Positions 36,620 to 47,760 of a stretch of DNA of 64,000 nt are shown piece by piece. The position numbers and the translations under genes were made by a program. Position 1 is the first letter of the stretch, and each line of letters starts with the position of its first letter. Below the pieces are notes generated by a model that had not been told where the DNA came from, ran no database searches, and saw only the letters and a program-made list of their open reading frames with translations. This stretch comes from Imbricaverruca yamaguchii (lineage: Eukaryota > Arthropoda > Thecostraca > Neoverrucidae), in contig JAOTOL010001137.1 of the NCBI GenBank assembly GCA_034440575.1, positions 144,001-208,000 on the forward strand, written 5' to 3'.

Positions 36620-36743
36620 TCTGTCATCGTCGATTCCTTTCAGCTCGTGGTATTCCTCGCGAGTGATCATGAAGGCGGCCAAGTTGGCGGTGTAGATGGC
36701 CAGGAACACGACGGCGAACAGCGCCCACATGGACGCCATGAAC
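36620..36743 (-). CDS. Nmdar2: Nmdar2, M3 exon
   Basis: Forty-one codons: [20 protein letters not shown], then [20 protein letters not shown], then R. This is gating helix M3 with the family signature, here IYTANLAAF instead of the vertebrate SYTANLAAF; insect NMDAR2 also has [16 protein letters not shown]. Acceptor CTGCCCCAG before G-TTC; donor AGA-GTGAGT. AG from the pore exon plus G forms arginine. A 1.5-kb tandem array starts within about 10 bases of the acceptor and supplies the upstream intron sequence. Confidence 0.97.
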
Positions 36744-36750
36744 CTGGGGC

Positions 36751-38235
36751 AGACGCGGCGCACACAATACCAATACTGGACATACTGCACTGACATACTA
36801 CAATACCAATACTGGACATACTGGACTGACATACTACAATACTGGACATACTGGACTGACATACTACAATACCAATACTGGACTGACATACTACAATACT
36901 GGACGCGGCGCACACAATACCAATACTGGACATACGGGACTGACATACTACAATACTGGACGCGGCGCACACAATACCAATACTGGACATACTGGACTGA
37001 CATACTACAATACTGGACATACTGGACTGACATACTACAATACTGGACATACTGGACTGACATACTACAATACTGGACATACTGGACTGACATACTACAA
37101 TACCAATACTGGACATACTGGACTGACATACTACAATACTGGACATACTGGACTGACATACTACAATACTGGACGCGGTGCACACAATACCAATACTGGA
37201 CATACTGGACTGACATACTACAATACTGGACGCGGTGCACTACAATACCAATACTGGACATACTGGACTGACATACTACAATACTGGACATACTGGACTG
37301 ACATACTACAATACTGGACGCGGCGTACAATACCAATACTGGACATACTGGACTGACATACTACAATACTGGACGCGGTGCACACAATACCAATACTGGA
37401 CATACTGGACTGACATACTACAATACTGGACATACTGGACTGACATACTACAATACTGGACATACTGGACTGACATACTACAATACTGGACATACTGGAC
37501 TGACATACTACAATACTGGACGCGGCGTACAATACCAATACTGGACATACTGGACTGACATACTACAATACTGGACATACTGGACTGACATACTACAATA
37601 CTGGACGCGGTGCACACAATACCAATACTGGACATACTGGACTGACATACTACAATACTGGACGCGGTGCACACAATACCAATACTGGACATACTGGACT
37701 GACATACTACAATACTGGACATACTGGACTGACATACTACAATACTGGACGCGGTGCACACAATACCAATACTGGACATACTGGACTGACATACTACAAT
37801 ACTGGACATACTGGACTGACATACTACAATACTGGACGCGGTGCACACAATACCAATACTGGACATACTGGACTGACATACTACAATACTGGACGCGGTG
37901 CACACAATACCAATACTGGACATACTGGACTGACATACTACAATACTGGACGCGGTGCACACAATACCAATACTGGACATACTGGACTGACATACTACAA
38001 TACTGGACATACTGGACTGACATACTACAATACTGGACGCGGCGTACAATACCAATACTGGACATACTGGACTGACATACTACAATACTGGACGCGGCGT
38101 ACAATACCAATACTGGACATACTGGACTGACATACTACAATACTGGACGCGGTGCACACAATACCAATACTGGACATACTGGACTGACATACTACAATAC
38201 TGGACGCGGCGCACAATACCAATACTGGACCACCA
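36751..38235. repeat. Compound 30/27-bp minisatellite abutting the M3 acceptor
   Basis: About 52 units of two kinds: a 30-mer (GGACATACTGGACTGACATA then CTACAATACT) and a 27-mer (GGACGCGGTGCACACAATAC then CAATACT). The 27-mer closest to the exon merges into the real acceptor, whose last intron bases are GCGCCGCGTCTGCCCCAG. Very homogeneous, implying recent turnover. Long open frames on both strands here are repeat artefacts. Confidence 0.95.
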
Positions 38236-39876
38236 GCAACCAACCGCAATGCTACTTCAGTTACTGACCGCGGCGTCACATCAGTATCTGACCACGGTGC
38301 CACATTGGTCGCCAGCATCACCGTTACATCAGTTGTGAACTATTGTATCATGTTGGTATTACATCAGTTGCAAATAGCCCCGACCGTTGACATTCTTACT
38401 GTGTTTGCGTTTGCTTTCGTTTGCGTACGATTGTGCCGCTCTCAGACCGAGCTCTTCCAATCACTGGAGTCGGTACGTTCTGAGCAGACAACGGGAACTA
38501 CCGGCGAGGGTGTCCACAGTGATTTCGTCAGGTACCCATGGCAGTGAGACAATCGTGAGAACTGTTCGCTCAACATTACGGTCAGAAGTGAATGATATGC
38601 AACCGGACAATAATACAAGCGAATACCCAGGATATGGTCGGCACAAGAGAAAAGGAAAGAAGCGGAAAACGTCCGGCGGATCGGCATACATTTGACTCCT
38701 GATACACTTTGACCGTTGTTGACACCGCTGTGCAGTCATCCTCGACCTCAAAATCCGATGCTTACACGGGTAGATTAAAGTGAAGGGGTACATAGCACGC
38801 CCATAAACACGGAGAGATGATCCCATCTGGGGTAAATCTAGCTGTCGGGGACTATCCTTTATTCTAGACACATTTCGTGGCAATTACATGTCTAAACTCA
38901 GCCCTGCTAGTCTCATTCAAAATCGGAGAAGTATTCAGAATTCGACAACCGAATGTTCGATAAGGCTATTTTCCCCTTCTGCACATCCAAGCCCGTTTGG
39001 TCCCATCCAAGACGGTGGGCTGGTGCTGTCCCATAAGCTCGATATACTTGTCTGGACGGTGCAGGCTGTCCCGCACCCCTGTCCGCCTAGTTGCTCCTGG
39101 TATGCACGCGGGACACCGCCGACGGGTGGGTACCAATCGACCGGACCAGATACGATTCCCACCATAGGACCAATTCACGAGGGTGAAATGGAAATAGCTT
39201 GGCATGAAGTCTTTGCACAGCTCAGGTACCTCCCCGGAACGTTGAAGTTCAAACGCCTCTTGGCAGCTGTTGTAATGGAAAAATATGCATGTCGGTGAGC
39301 ACTAGCTCGATCATCATGTAATGCTTTACTTCTCAGATTTTTGTCGTGCTGAACCAATGGTCTAAGATAAACTAAGCTCAGAAAAAAAAATATTATGGGG
39401 ATCTAGCGGGATACATATCTGTGCTCTCTCACATTTAAGGTTGGATAATGTGAATAGACGCAATAAGAATGCAACAGCTGTTGAACATTTAGTGTGCTAT
39501 TGATATTCATCGGCGTTGAATAATTACATTTTGATTGAAAATAAAAGTGAGTGTGTTGATGGATAGGCAAAGCAGATCATGCGGAAAACCACTGTATTTG
39601 ATAAATTTTCATTACTAACGTTAATTATTAGTGTTGCCAATGCATCGATGATCACGGACGACAAAACAACTCAAAACTGACGGCGTCGGAGCCAATGAAG
39701 GAAGCAAGTTTTTAAGAGTAAGTCTCAGACGTCTCAATGATGTAATCGTATATGAATTAATCCGCCCTGACCTGATCCCGACCTGACTCATTACCTCACT
39801 TCTGACAAGCGCTGACCACCCCTGACCGTGCATCTGACCTGTTCCCGATGTGACCCGTGACTTGACCCCTAACTCG
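38236..39876. other. Nmdar2 pore-M3 intron, unassigned
   Basis: No repeat. A stretch at about 38890-39300 is open on both strands with coding-like composition, but has no recognisable domain or matching splice phase. Confidence 0.4.
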
Positions 39877-40217
39877 AGCCCCGACTCTGCGCCGACCCCT
39901 GAGGTGCTCGGTGACCTGACTCTGCCCCGACCCCTGAGGTGCTCGGTGACCTGACTCTGCCCCGGCCCCTGAGGTGCTCGGTGACCTGACTCTGCCCCGA
40001 CCCCTGAGGTGCTCGGTGACCTGACTCTGCCCCGGCCCCTGAGTTGACCGGTGACCTGACTCTGACCCCGGCCCTTGAGGTGCTCGGTGACCTGACTCTG
40101 CCCCGGCCCCTGAGGTGCTCGGGAATGACCTGAGTGGCGCTGGCCCGGCCCTTAGGTACTAGCTCCGACACCTTAACCACTGGCCATCCCTGCCCCGGCC
40201 CCTGAGTTGACCGGTGA
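39877..40217. repeat. 35-bp minisatellite copying the pore-exon donor
   Basis: Eight to nine units, CCCCGACCCCTGAGGTGCTC then GGTGACCTGACTCTG. Minus strand per unit: GGCAGA-GTCAGGTCACCGAG. The real donor next to it reads GGCCAG-GTCAGGTCACCGGT. A family B SINE head fragment is spliced into the array at about 40150-40195. Confidence 0.92.
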
Positions 40218-40223
40218 CCTGAC

Positions 40224-40336
40224 CTGGCCGTCAGTCCCCGCGGACAGTCCGTGTGCACAGCCGCCTGGAACAGTATCGCCCACACCAGCCAGTAGGTGCG
40301 GAACAGCGAGAACTTGTGGTCGTGCGGCGCCACCGC
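40224..40336 (-). CDS. Nmdar2: Nmdar2, pore-loop (M2) exon
   Basis: Thirty-seven codons: [20 protein letters not shown], then [17 protein letters not shown]. It forms the re-entrant pore loop. The residue at the loop apex, asparagine in vertebrate GluN2 and controlling Mg block and Ca permeation, is glutamine here (LFQAAV). Insect NMDAR2 also has FQAAVH. Acceptor GTCGGCAG, donor AG-GTCAGG, phases consistent with M1 and M3 exons. Confidence 0.97.
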
Positions 40337-40929
40337 CTGCCGACATCAGCGCACTCTGGTCAACAGGGGGTCGCCGCCCCTTCAGCTTCCCCAGAGACAC
40401 AGAAATGACCGCTATGTTGGAGAAGTAAGGTCGTGGCCGTCTCATATCTCAGGACCCCCAGGGGCCATTGCTGATGCATCTTCAATCGCGGTGAATCTGT
40501 GAATTCAAACGCGACTGCCATTGTTATTGACGACCACCGTCATTTTTTCAGCGCCAAAGCAACACTCACCTTATCGCCTGATACACTTCGACGTCACAGT
40601 AGACCTACTACTCACCGAAATACACATACACAACCATACCTACAAACTAATCAACACATAAGATCCTCCCTCACGTAACACCGTCACGCCCTCAGGACTA
40701 AATAAAGCACTTGACCAAATTACCACACCAGCCATAATAGCATGCGATTTCAACTCATACCACCCACTATGAGACACAACACACCTCGACCACAAAGCAC
40801 ACACACACTCATCGCACTCGCCAACCAACACAGCCTCACAATACTCAACACTAACTCACCAACCTACCTTGTCCCAATCAGCTCGCAACACCTCCCCACG
40901 ACTCCAGACATCACTCTCGCATCCTCACA

Positions 40930-41009
<80 letters not shown>

Positions 41010-41581
41010 GGGAATGCGATCCCATGTACTTATGACCATTACCTGCAACCAAATCCCGACCCTCCTTCCTTCCGTCTGGCCGATGGAACCGAAAAACCGC
41101 CTGGACCCTATTTTCAGAATACATAGCCGCTCAAACTGCTCAGCATCCACGCCTTACACTACAACAATTCTCATAAGTTATTCTCACTACAGCTCATCAA
41201 CACATACGATGAGCAAATCCACTACACCAGCAAAAACCTCGCGCGGCCCTCGAGTAGAATGACAAGTGCCACCAGGCAATTGTCGCGAGGAACCACGCAC
41301 GACACAGATATGAAAGACACCGCAAAGACATGACCGTTTCGATTCACTTCGATGAGCCGAAATTCGGTGTTAGATTATTCCATTTTGCCGGGGCGAGTTG
41401 CGAGCGATTTACCCGGCGATTGACAGCGTTCGGTCTGAGGTATGCTATACACATACATATATGTATCAAATACACAGACATACCCATACCTTCCCAACTT
41501 CGCAATACGTGCGCCTGCATTACCAACATGCGTGGGTGAATGAAAAGTCGTGGCTGACAGCATGGCTGGAGGGGTCGCTAC
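40337..41581. other. Nmdar2 M1-pore intron
   Basis: Contains a pure (CT)n microsatellite at about 40932-41003 and no other element. Confidence 0.7.
40932..41003. repeat. (CT)n microsatellite
   Basis: About 36 uninterrupted CT units. Confidence 0.98.
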
Positions 41582-41691
41582 CTTCATGTTGTAGCCAGAT
41601 GGGCTGAGCCACTCGAACAAGAAGATGGTGAGCGCTGTGGCGTGTATGGCTACGAACGCCACCAGGGTCCACGACGCTGTGTCGAACGGCT
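41582..41691 (-). CDS. Nmdar2: Nmdar2, M1 exon
   Basis: Encodes [20 protein letters not shown] then [16 protein letters not shown]: the pre-M1 linker and transmembrane helix M1. Insect NMDAR2 has EPFDTASWM and [14 protein letters not shown]. Acceptor TGTTTCAG before AG-CCG; donor AAG-GTAGCG. The first two bases complete a glutamate codon opened across a GC-AG intron. Confidence 0.97.
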
Positions 41692-41854
41692 CTGAAACAG
41701 CACAGCCGCTGTTAGACCGTTAAACTGAAATCGCACAGCTACTGACAAACCACTCGACCAAAACCACACGACAGTCGCCATAGCAAACTGAAACCAAGCA
41801 GTTGTTGGTACGTCTAACTGATGGTACAGAACGAAAAGCGCCGACTCAAGCCAA

Positions 41855-42235
41855 CACAGCACCGACTCGGTACAGCACCAGCACAGCACCGATTCAGCAC
41901 AACACCGCACAGCACCGACTCGGTACAGCACCAGCACAGCACCGACTCGGCACAGCACCAGCACAGCACCAGCACAGCACAGCACCAGCACAGCACCAGC
42001 ACAGCACAGCACCAGCACAGCACCGACTCGGCACAGCACCAGCACCAGCACAGCACCGACAGTACAGCACCAACTCAGCACAGCACCAGCACAGCACCAC
42101 AGCACCAGCACAGCACCGACTCGGCACAGCACCAGCACAGCACCGACTCAGTACAGCACCAGCACAGCACCGACTCAGTACAGCACCAGCACAGCACCGA
42201 CTCGGCACAGCACAGCACAGCACCGACTTGACACA
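41855..42235. repeat. CAGCAC-type short-unit minisatellite
   Basis: Units CAGCACCAGCACAGCACCGA with CTCGG, higher-order arrangement irregular. It begins about 160 bases upstream of the M1 acceptor. Confidence 0.93.
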
Positions 42236-42239
42236 ACGC

Positions 42240-44060
42240 TAGGGTGGGACTGGGCCCTTGAAAATACCGCTGGGGCGAAAACAAATCGCACCGGCACTTA
42301 GAAAAGTCGCACCGTGGGCCCCAAAGTGCACGCTGGTGCTGCAAAATGTCGGGCCGGGGCCACCAGACATCACGCTGGGCCTAAATAAGTCTCGCCAGGA
42401 CCCCCCCCCCCCGCAAATCGCACAGGGGCATCGGACGTCGGACCGGGGCTCCTGAAAGTCAGTCAAGAGGCCTCAAAAACTCGAAACTGGGCTTCTGAAA
42501 ATCATACTGGTCACCAAAAAAAGTCGTCCCGATGTCCTTGAAAATCACAATTGGCCACAAAAGGCGGACTGGCCCTTGAAAATCACACTGGGGGCTCAAA
42601 ATATCAGGCTGAGACGCACCGAAAATCGGGCTGTGGCCCCGAAGCGTGGGATAGGGATACGTGAAAATCGCGCTCGACACCGACGTATTGACACTAAAAA
42701 AAAATAACAAAGGAACTTCATCAAATCGATCCGGGCACCGGAATATGCAGAACAGGTCCCGAAAGAAAATTCGCCGAAAGGCCTTTCTACTCTGAAAGGC
42801 GCCGTCAGCTGAAAAAAAAAACTCGTTGAACAACCGCAGTGGCTTAACAAGAAGGAACATGTCCACTATCTCCTGAACGGGTGGGCATTTAAGATTCGCG
42901 TCGGAGTCCCCACAAATCGCCCTGGGTCCCCATCAATTCGCATCGGAGGTTTTAAACAAATGCAACGGGCACAAAAGTTTTCCCCGGGCCCGGGGATTGG
43001 CGCCGAGCCCAGCATAGTACAATGCTCCCAGCGAACTCGCGCTTAGTCCCCGAAATATCTCGTCTGGGACCTAAAACTCCCGTCGGTATCCCCCCCCCCC
43101 CCTAAAAAAAATGTTCGGAACGTCAAAAATTCGACTCGGGGCTCCCAAAAATTGGCATCGATGATCGTAAATAAGCACGGCTTGGCCCCTAAAATCGCAT
43201 CGGAACCCGACAGAAATCAAGACGGAGCCCCCAATAGGATGGAATTCGAGAAAAAAAATGCCTTGGCAAGGAAAATCGCTCCGGAGCCCCAAGCGTACCA
43301 CCAGATGCCTTTAAAAAATCCTGCATGGCTCAGAAAACGCTTCGAAGGTTCATAAATCGGAGCGGGACACCAAAATATGGCGCCGAGGGTCCACAAAAAT
43401 CCGATCAAAACTCCTTAAAATTCTTCTAAAATTCTTCGGAATTTCATAAATTCAAGTCATCAAAAAAAAGTGCGTCGACCGCCTCCACCTCGAAATGAAC
43501 TGGCATCGGATGCACCTGGAATTACGCTCCTGAGCCCGAAAAGCTGTACAGGGACTCAGAAATTATACCAGAGCCTCCAAAATTGTGATATGGACCAAAA
43601 AATGTGTTCCCAATCCTCACATAAATACAGCAGAACCCTAAGAGCATAACGGGAGGCCGAAGATGCACCGGGCACAAACCGAAGATGCACAAAGCGCACA
43701 GTCTCACAAAAAATTGGCAGTGCTTTAAAACATGCGTTGCAATTATAAATAAACACACCGTGAGCTCTAAGAAAACGGAGGCCCTCAAAGCACATCGGGG
43801 TCATCAGACCGAATGGGGACCTCAAAAACGTGCTGGGTCCCTAAAAAGCGACATGGCCCTGAGAAGAAAAAAGAAGAAAAAAGACCGGGCGCTAAATAAA
43901 CCCTTCGGGGTCTTCGAAGCCGCACCAGTTCCCCAAGAATACCGTCTGTGCACAACAACAGAAAAACACGAAAGCATTTTTTAATGGTCTGGTCTCAAAA
44001 ACGTGCTGAGCCCCCAACAAAAATTGGCTGGAGCCCTAACATACATCCGTAGGCGAAGAA
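42240..44060. repeat. Highly degenerate satellite (about 30-bp)
   Basis: Roughly periodic phrases such as GGGGCCCCTGAAAATCGCAC, CCCAAAAATTGGCATCG and GGCCCCTAAAATCGCATCGG recur every 25-35 bases. Each is diverged, so this looks like an old array. A fragment of the same family appears at about 47085-47290. No gene. Confidence 0.7.
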
Positions 44061-44269
44061 AAACTCAAAGGTTCCGAAAAATAACACCTAGTTAATGCCT
44101 AGGTTCGGTAGCCAATCTGAAAGCTTATTTAAGCAAAGAGATGGGGTGCGTCAAGACTCAACGTGCATACAGATTTCTTAACCATCAGAAAATGTGGGAA
44201 TAACAGAATTAATCATTAAATTAATTGAATCGAATTTTCCGGACGAACCACCCCATGTGAAGCATTCCA

Positions 44270-44272
<3 letters not shown>

Positions 44273-44343
<71 letters not shown>
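44273..44343. repeat. (TA)n microsatellite
   Basis: About 34 uninterrupted TA units. Confidence 0.98.
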
Positions 44344-44347
<4 letters not shown>

Positions 44348-44810
44348 CGATTGCTGATTTGCCACTCGGATATTTTGTGACAACAGATAGCCTGTGAAGC
44401 CTGCTGATTGGCTAGATCGACTTCTGGTATTTTTGGTGATTCTCTTTCATGTATACTTTCATTTTAGAAATGATTGAGTTGAATTTTGCGGAGATAATGC
44501 GCAGGTATTCTGGTAGCTAAGGTTAGGTGGGACACGATAAAAATGAAGGGGACAAAACGCCACTTTTTGGGAATTGGGGGTGGGGGAAGTGTCCCCCCCC
44601 CCCCCCCAACACTTCCCCCAGAGGTTACACCCATGGTGGTCGTTAATGTAGCTCATGGCCACTGGTATTAGAGCGAAATAATTGATAAGGTTAGATAGGT
44701 AATTAGCTCAGCTGGTGTCATTTGCACGTGCGTGTCGCCCCCACCAGGCATGTAGGAGCCGGATATTGACGTGAATGCATGCTCACACCAAATGTAAGCA
44801 CAGTGCTTGC

Positions 44811-44894
44811 CTAGGAAAGCCGTTGGAGAGATGATGCCCGTTCGCTTGGCCACCACTATGGAGATGCCGGTCTCGAGGAACGGCACGCTGAAGT
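44811..44894 (-). CDS. Nmdar2: Nmdar2, S1 end exon
   Basis: Encodes [20 protein letters not shown] then ISPTAFL, the end of the S1 lobe before M1, identical in most positions to insect NMDAR2 ([20 protein letters not shown]). Acceptor CCGCCGCAG before AC-TTC. The donor is GC, not GT: the intron begins GCAAGC. The reading frame, length and flanking exons leave no better site. Confidence 0.95.
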
Positions 44895-45559
44895 CTGCGG
44901 CGGAGGGCGAGACAGCACGTCACGAGAAGTCGGCATTCTTTTCATAATTTAATTCATGTACATTTTGCTTCATGAGTCCGGAAAATCGGGGAAAACAGCT
45001 AACACAGCGAATCAGGGAAGCCATTGTAGATAATGCGAAATGGAAACATATAACATATGTTTATAGGAGCTATTGACTTTGGCACGGTGATGGTGTTGGA
45101 ATCATCATCGCTGCCCTGAAAACTCCGGAAAAAACACATTATCGGTTGGTTCAAGGGTTGCCATAATAGGGTCGCATGCTCTAGAAAACCATCTTCCTCT
45201 CTATCGACTTTCAAATCGTTCCTAAGCGCAAGCATCAGAACGGGTGCCCTCTGAACATAAAAACCCAGTGTTTGCTCTCTGACAGTAGAGAAATTAGCCA
45301 GACATCAGCAATGAGAGCCTACGAATTACTACTAAAGCAGGTCAAGTAAATGTGTAGGTGTCCTTGTGAATGCTAGTAGTGGCACCATGCAGTAGAACTT
45401 GCCACCACGTGAGGAAGCGGCACACGCACATCAACATCAGTACAGATGGCATCAGTACAGATGACATCAACACCAGGGAACAGTGCGACGGTGCAACAGA
45501 GCCGGGCGGTGTCAACAGTGGTGTACGGCGGTACAGCATCACAGGGCGAGACTGTGGTC

Positions 45560-45925
45560 ATAGGCGGACAACAGGAAATCGGGGCATGATAGAGTCGAGC
45601 GGTGCCAATGGCAGAACACAGTCAGGTCCTGTGGTACGGTCACTGCCCACGTCTGGAGAGAGTGGATCGATGACACCGGGTCAGTGGTTGACAATAGCTG
45701 GGAGTGGTGATTGCGATACTGTATCACGGGACCCGACCGTGTCAATATCAGGAGAGAGCGCTGAGGCAACACAGGACCAGGCGGCGTCAATAGTGGCGAG
45801 TAGTGATTGTGATGCGGTGTCACAGGACCAGAAGGTGCCACTATTAAGAGAAAGTGGTGTAGTATCGCAGAACCAGATTGTGTCCATACAAGGAGAAAGT
45901 GGTGCGGTATCGTAGTACCAAGCGG
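45560..45925. repeat. Degenerate 60-bp array
   Basis: Units with GTGATTGCGATACTGTATCA, CGGGACC, GTGTCAATATCAGGAGAGAG. The same family recurs at 47310-47625 in this intron. Confidence 0.8.
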
Positions 45926-46080
45926 TGTCAATAGCAGCACTCGTGGATCTAGGGAGGGCACGGGCCATGACGCCCGAAACTGCCCGAAGGAACACACTTT
46001 CTTTTATCCCTTAAGCGTGACTGTAAAATTACCTCGAGATGCCGGCTTCACGGCACATACCAAAGCCTATCGAGTCAGGT

Positions 46081-46515
46081 TGGACAATAGCGTCAGCTGC
46101 TGAATTGTCGTTTAACTACATGTGGCGATTGCGATCAACATCAGTTTTTATCGGTGCGCGCACAAATGTAGGCAATTGTAGTACAACAGCCTAATGGCCT
46201 TCGCTGAATCGACCTCGAAACCATGGACCAATCGCCGAGTTTTATTAGCCAAATTCGCCGGCTGAAAAAGATAGGCACGTGTGCTGCGACGTAAGCCAAG
46301 CTCCAGCGGGAGGAATCTGGTATGGGAATATAAATACAGCGATGTTATATGGAGTTGAGTTCCGCGAAAACTATTCTTTACATTGTCATAAAAATTCTTC
46401 GCTGTAATTGGTTTTCTCGGTGCGAGCACAGATAAAAAACTTGTGTCGATCACAATCGCCACGCGCGTCATATGTGCAGCTAACCGAAACTCCAGCAGCT
46501 GATTGCTATTGTCCA
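46081..46515. mobile_element. Inverted-repeat (foldback/MITE-like) element
   Basis: The left arm (46081-46163) and the reverse complement of the right arm (about 46421-46515) share TGGACAATAGC, TCAGCTGCTG, GTGGCGATTG and GATC-ACA, CAGTTTTTATC-like blocks in order. The arms are 85-95 bases with a spacer of about 260. Target-site duplication not identified. The minus strand across it is open for 125 codons, part of which is arm sequence. Confidence 0.6.
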
Positions 46516-47309
46516 GGCACGACACATGCCAGGGCGTGTTAAAGCAAAGTCTGCAGATGGGGCGACTGCGATAAGATATTCACGAAAACTAGAATTTGGT
46601 CGGGATCGGCATAATTGTTCCTTAAAAATTGAACACATTTTGGGTTCACTGGGATCCCTCTAGATACCATGGCAAATAGACCTTTTATGCATATAACATC
46701 TTGTGCTTATCAAAATGCAAGAAGCTGAATATGGAGCGTTTTCATAAATGAAATAAAAGTTAATTACATGTGCACATCTAAAACACTCCTTCAAAAAACT
46801 TTGCCTCGCCCATACTGAATGAGGTCGATGAAACATCAAAACCGTTCCTGGAATTAGCCGGTTTGTTTTTCTAATTGTTGAGAACAACACAGATCAGACA
46901 ATGCTAATCGTGAGCAGCAGACACAAAAAAAACAGGACGCATCTGCTGAATGGGAAGCGTTTGCCGAGTTGTGCCAGTTGTGGCGTCGGCACGTGTGAAC
47001 GGCACAGTCAACCCCGGACATCAGTCACAGTCAACCATGAACATCAGTCAATTACTTGAAAAAGATAGGTACATATGCTTGGTCGTTGCCACGTTGCTGG
47101 GGCACTGAAAAACTGTGCCGGGGCACCAAACAATCACACTGGCGCTCCGTAACCGAACCGAGGGCCCTGCAAATTCAGCAGGGACCCCGACAACTTCATT
47201 CGTGCCCGGAAAATCGCCCCGGAGTCTGAAATGTCACGCAAGCGGTCTTCAAAACAACAGGTATGGCCCGAAAATTAGTGGTCAGAAAGAATCGAGCCGT
47301 ATAGCGCAA

Positions 47310-47625
47310 GCGATGGTTGTGATATGGTATCACATGTATGATAGTATCACAGGTATGATAGTGTCACAGGTACGATAGTATCACAGGTATCACATGTATC
47401 ATGGTATTACAGATATGGTATCACAGGTGCATGCGGTGTCAATATCAGGGGAGAGTGCTTAGACATCACTGGGTCAGGCGGTATCAATAGCGGGAATAGT
47501 GATTATGATACGGTATCACGGGACCAGACGGCGTCCACATCAGGAGGGAGTGCTACGGCATCACTGGGTCAGGCGGTGTCAACAGCAGGGAACAGCGATA
47601 GGCTGTCATGGTACCAGGCTGGGTG
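47310..47625. repeat. Degenerate 60-bp array, second block
   Basis: TATCACAGGTATGATAGTAT microrepeats followed by units with CACTGGGTCAGGCGGTGTCA and GGGAACAGCGAT, related to 45560-45925. Confidence 0.8.
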
Positions 47626-47660
47626 AAATATAAAGCACACATGGACAGCAAGAGGCGTAC

Positions 47661-47760
47661 CGATGACACTCTCCCTCTGTGAGTTGATGTTGAAGGACGT
47701 GATGACCATGTCGCCCTTCCCGTTCATCAGAGCGGCAACCAAGCCGTTCCAGGTCTTGTT
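47661..47760 (-). CDS. Nmdar2: Nmdar2, S1 exon with ligand arginine
   Basis: Thirty-three codons: NKTWNGLVAALMNGKGDMVI, then TSFNINSQRESVI. The arginine in SQRE aligns with the GluN2 arginine that binds the ligand alpha-carboxylate. The threonine of the vertebrate SLTINEER motif is asparagine here (SFNINSQR). Acceptor TGATCTCAG... ends in CAG before AAC; donor G-GTACGC. The G joins AC of the next exon to give aspartate. Confidence 0.95.

Larger units (their letters stand above)
44895..47660. other. Nmdar2 S1 intron, repeat-rich
   Basis: Holds two related degenerate arrays (45560-45925, 47310-47625), an inverted-repeat element (46081-46515) and a scrap of the 42-44 kb satellite (47085-47290). 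No exon seen. Confidence 0.6.

Noticed and set aside
36696..38110. Long open frames on both strands ([18 protein letters not shown] repeats)
   Set aside because: Repeat artefacts of the compound array; no start context or splice support.
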